64,000 nt of DNA, from positions 1 to 64,000 of the forward strand of contig NZ_JAGTAR010000006.1 in NCBI RefSeq assembly GCF_018156225.1, in the 5' to 3' direction. Shown here piece after piece: positions 61,293 through 64,000 of the stretch. How positions within the stretch are numbered: position 1 is the stretch's first letter; each line of letters starts with the position of its first letter. The translations under genes and the position numbers were made by a program. This DNA comes from Carboxylicivirga sediminis (GTDB taxonomy: Bacteria > Bacteroidota > Bacteroidia > Bacteroidales > Marinilabiliaceae). The notes below the pieces were generated by a model. The model did no database searches, was not told the DNA's origin, and was given only the letters and a program-made list of their open reading frames with translations.

Positions 61293-63587
61293 TTACTCAT
61301 ACCTTAGTGCTTCTATGGGGTTTTGGCTGGCTGCTTTCCATGTTTGACGCAAGGTTACCAGGGAAGCCAATAGCCACACTCCCATTCCGCCCAGCAAAAA
61401 GTAATACCATTGAATAGCTGTATGCACAATAAAGTTATTCATCCACAGCTCCATCAAATACCATACAAGGGGCACCGAAATCACAAAAGCGATGATAATG
61501 GTATAGGTAATCTTCCTGTTGAGTAGTTTAATAATATCATATATACGTGCCCCATTAGCCTTACGAATCCCTATCTCTTTTATATGACGCTGGGTAATAA
61601 TGGTGACCAGCCCTGTAATACCGATAGCTGTAATTAAGAGGGCTATGAAGCTGAAAAAGCTGATGAGCTTAAACAGGTTCATCTCACTCTTATAGTAAGC
61701 CTGGTAGGTGTCATCCACAAAACCATAGTCGAACATCTGATTAGGTGATACATCCTTGAAACAATTCTCAACATGATCTAAAACAAGTGGCAGGTTTCCT
61801 GAGAACTTAACAAACGCCATGTTGCACCGACCTCGATTGAGCCAGAAACACATCGGATCAACTGTATGATGCAAAGAAGCATAATTAAAGTTCTCACAGA
61901 TACCTATCATATCAGCTTCTCCGCTAAAAGTAGGAAACTTCTTATTCAACTTCTGTTCCCAGTTGAATTTATCAATGGCCGTCTGGTTGAAGATAAATGT
62001 ATTGTCATCCATTGTTTTATTCGAGTAATCACGGCCTTTAAGCACCTTCACATCAAAAAAGCTCAGGAAATTCTCGGCCACCGGCCACACATAAAACGAT
62101 ACCGACTCTCCATCAATGGTTCTTCCCCATCCCATCATGGTATTGGATGGTCCATGGGCAGCATAAGTGACATCAGTAATATGTGCTGATTTCTTTAACT
62201 CCGAAGTAAAACTATCCAGGTTTTTCTTAATCTTACCACTCAAAGGAAACGAGAGTATGTTATTAGTGGCAATGCCCGTATCGTAATGGAGAAGAAACTG
62301 CTTTTGCTGATAAATAACAATCGAACTGATTATCAACACCAGTGAAGCAATAAACTGGAATGTCATCAGTATACCGCGCATGCTTATGAACGATTTGGTG
62401 GAGGACTGACGGTACTTACCTACCAGTGTATCGGTAAATTTAAAGCCGGTTGGCAGCAATACCGATATAACAGCAGCAGAAATACTAATGGCAGACAACA
62501 TCAGCAATCTTTGTCCCAGCCCAAATTCTTTAAGGTCATAAGGTACCAGATCCGATAATTGTGAACTGTTAAACAACTCTACCAGCAGGTAGGCCAAAGC
62601 AGCTGCCATCGCGCACACAATAAGTCCCTCAATCAACAGTGTTAGCCTGATATGCTTCAATTTAGCCCCGTTCACCTCCTGTACAAAGAAGTTCTTTTCA
62701 CGGGTAGGCATAATGCCACACTTGAAATTATAATAGTTAATCACACTAATAATCAGAATAAGAAAAGCAATGGACAAGAATAGATCCACCGTCGAACGCT
62801 TGGTTACTTTGGCATATTCGTAGTTTATTTTTTCTGCGAAATGCACATCTTTCAGAGCTCGTAGATGAATGGTTACCTCATCATCAAATTCAGTATTGAG
62901 AATTTCTGCCATACGCTGCTTCAGACGCTCTGTCACCAGGTGCGAATCAAGCTCCACGAATGTTAAAAAGCTGCTCTCTGTCCTATCAAAACGCGATTGA
63001 TTTTGCTTGATGCTCATAAAACCCGCCGGACTGAAGGAACTGTTGGAGGGAAACGATTTATACACAGCACATATCTCCATCTCTCGTCCGTAGTTAACCA
63101 ATACCTTCTCGCCAATAACACTGGTAGAACCAAATAACTGCAGGGCTGCATCAGAAGCGATGGCCATCTTACTTTTATCAATAAATGCAGCATCTAAATC
63201 GCCAATGAGCACATCAAAGGTGAGCATTTTACTCAGCGCCGAATCAGATTGAAACACACGCCCTGCATATATATTATCAGGCTGTGTTGGATGCACCATA
63301 ACCTGACCCGCATAGGATGATAGTGTAGTGGCATTTTTAATCTCAGGCATCTTATCTTTTAGCAGCTGCGCAGTGGTTCCTTTATAAATCACCTGATCGC
63401 CAAACTCAATACGGTAAACTGTTGCAGCCTTCTCATGGTGGCTATCAAAACTGTATTCGAAAATAACATAGAAGAAAATGATAAGCGATGTGGCAAAAGC
63501 CATTGCAAAACCAACAATATTGAGCAAGCTGAAATACTTGCGATGGATGATATGGCGAAAAGCCGTTTTTAATAAATAGTTTGTCAT
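61293..63587 (-). CDS. MacB/FtsX-type ABC transporter permease (first)
   Basis: A 764-residue permease beginning 'MTNYLLKTAFRHIIHRKYFS'. It has two FtsX halves; the second carries 'TQRHIKEIGIRKANGARIYD'. It ends 'QTWKAASQNPIEALRYE'. Helices lie at about residues 20-42, 270-290, 320-340, 365-385, then again in the last 130 residues. Its start codon lies 6 bp after the adaptor gene's stop, so the two are tightly coupled. With that adaptor and the ATPase it would make a tripartite MacAB-like efflux pump that also needs an outer-membrane channel, not seen here. Confidence 0.9.
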   Translation of the reverse strand: MTNYLLKTAFRHIIHRKYFSLLNIVGFAMAFATSLIIFFYVIFEYSFDSHHEKAATVYRIEFGDQVIYKGTTAQLLKDKMPEIKNATTLSSYAGQVMVHPTQPDNIYAGRVFQSDSALSKMLTFDVLIGDLDAAFIDKSKMAIASDAALQLFGSTSVIGEKVLVNYGREMEICAVYKSFPSNSSFSPAGFMSIKQNQSRFDRTESSFLTFVELDSHLVTERLKQRMAEILNTEFDDEVTIHLRALKDVHFAEKINYEYAKVTKRSTVDLFLSIAFLILIISVINYYNFKCGIMPTREKNFFVQEVNGAKLKHIRLTLLIEGLIVCAMAAALAYLLVELFNSSQLSDLVPYDLKEFGLGQRLLMLSAISISAAVISVLLPTGFKFTDTLVGKYRQSSTKSFISMRGILMTFQFIASLVLIISSIVIYQQKQFLLHYDTGIATNNILSFPLSGKIKKNLDSFTSELKKSAHITDVTYAAHGPSNTMMGWGRTIDGESVSFYVWPVAENFLSFFDVKVLKGRDYSNKTMDDNTFIFNQTAIDKFNWEQKLNKKFPTFSGEADMIGICENFNYASLHHTVDPMCFWLNRGRCNMAFVKFSGNLPLVLDHVENCFKDVSPNQMFDYGFVDDTYQAYYKSEMNLFKLISFFSFIALLITAIGITGLVTIITQRHIKEIGIRKANGARIYDIIKLLNRKITYTIIIAFVISVPLVWYLMELWMNNFIVHTAIQWYYFLLGGMGVWLLASLVTLRQTWKAASQNPIEALRYE

Positions 63588-63593
63588 TTTGTT

Positions 63594-64000
63594 CTAGTTT
63601 AAAACCACCACTTCATTGTCTCCAAATATCTCATAGCCCGATGTAATTACTTCTTCTCCGGCCTCCAATCCGTCCAGTACCTCAAAGTAACGCGGGTTCT
63701 GCCGGCCAATACTCACCTGACGCTTATAAGCTGTAGTACGATCCTTATTAAGTACAAACACCCACTGCCCGCCTGTGCTTTGAAAGAAGCTGCCACGTGG
63801 CAACAGAAGCGCTTTAGATGAGTTACCCAGTTCAAGTTTTACATGACTGGTCTGGCCAATACGCAGGTTCTGCCGATTGCTGTTATCAAACTCCAGGTCA
63901 ACGGTAAACTTACCCTCTTTTACTTCGGCGTATATTTTACTCACCTCAGCATCAATAGTCCCACTGGGAAACTGACAGCTGGCTTTTAGACCTTTTCGCG
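63594..64000 (-). CDS. HlyD-family efflux adaptor, partial
   Basis: The C-terminal ~134 residues of a periplasmic adaptor (membrane-fusion protein); the gene continues past the window end. Readable features are 'SGTIDAEVSKIYAEVKEGKF' and 'TVDLEFDNSNRQNLRIGQTS', a beta-barrel region, then 'SKALLLPRGSFFQSTGGQWV' and 'GLEAGEEVITSGYEIFGDNE', the usual membrane-proximal domain of MacA/HlyD adaptors. The start is not in view: the frame is open to base 64000. A GTG at 63944 is internal and should not be taken as the start. It is the promoter-proximal gene of the locus as far as visible. Confidence 0.88.
   Translation of the reverse strand, partial: RKGLKASCQFPSGTIDAEVSKIYAEVKEGKFTVDLEFDNSNRQNLRIGQTSHVKLELGNSSKALLLPRGSFFQSTGGQWVFVLNKDRTTAYKRQVSIGRQNPRYFEVLDGLEAGEEVITSGYEIFGDNEVVVLN

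Noticed and set aside
63594-63944. A complete 116-residue adaptor starting at GTG 63944
   Set aside because: The frame stays open to the window end and the upstream residues fit the HlyD fold, so the gene is cut by the window rather than short.

Overview
This 64 kb window is a contiguous piece of a Bacteroidota chromosome. The type IX secretion/gliding genes gldK-gldL-gldM-gldN, a PorP/SprF-family gene, promoters of the Bacteroidota type (TTG, about 20 nt, TAnnTTTG), many lipoproteins, and FtsX-type permeases ending in NP[ILV]EALRYE all point there. A marine or sediment Marinilabiliales-like member of Bacteroidales is my best guess. It is an inference from gene content, not a measurement.

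Layout. 0-6.6 kb: a YceI protein, a lipoprotein, an MFS transporter, a YbaK-type deacylase, a three-gene set ending in a TlpA-type thioredoxin, and pyrH behind a hairpin-rich 337 bp gap. 6.6-16.2 kb (minus strand): gldN, gldM, gldL, gldK and porP/sprF; upstream lie an arginase-fold protein with a broken metal site and topA. 16.4-25.3 kb: a class A penicillin-binding protein, a KAS III-like enzyme with lpxH, two tandem thioredoxin-fold proteins that have both lost the CxxC cysteines, and an acyl-CoA synthetase behind a perfect 20 bp palindrome. 25.5-30.6 kb: a chemoreceptor, a YgjP-like metallopeptidase, dgt, a 58-residue lipoprotein and a TPR protein. 30.7-39.8 kb: tpx, a fused ResB/CcsA cytochrome c assembly protein, a second chemoreceptor, an outer-membrane porin set, an acyltransferase-like protein and radC. 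39.9-44.8 kb: three identical tRNA-Glu genes around rpsT, metK with a SAM-II-like pseudoknot riboswitch in its leader, a third chemoreceptor and a second YceI protein.

45-51.2 kb is a three-gene glycosidase operon (GH3, GH92, GH125) suited to trimming mannose-rich glycans, with no SusC/SusD pair beside it. 51.4-55.3 kb holds an AsmA/DUF748-like protein, a short ssb, a zinc-ribbon protein and a small secreted protein. 55.5-64 kb (minus strand) is an ABC efflux locus: an HlyD-type adaptor cut by the window end, one ATPase, three full-length MacB/FtsX permeases, and the C-terminal remnant of a fourth.

Most of the window is ordinary chromosomal backbone. No CRISPR array, insertion sequence, prophage or rRNA was seen. 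The observations most worth testing are the metK riboswitch, the degenerate arginase tied to the secretion locus, the paired cysteine-less thioredoxin proteins, the acyl-CoA synthetase operator, the permease remnant, and the structured gap before pyrH.
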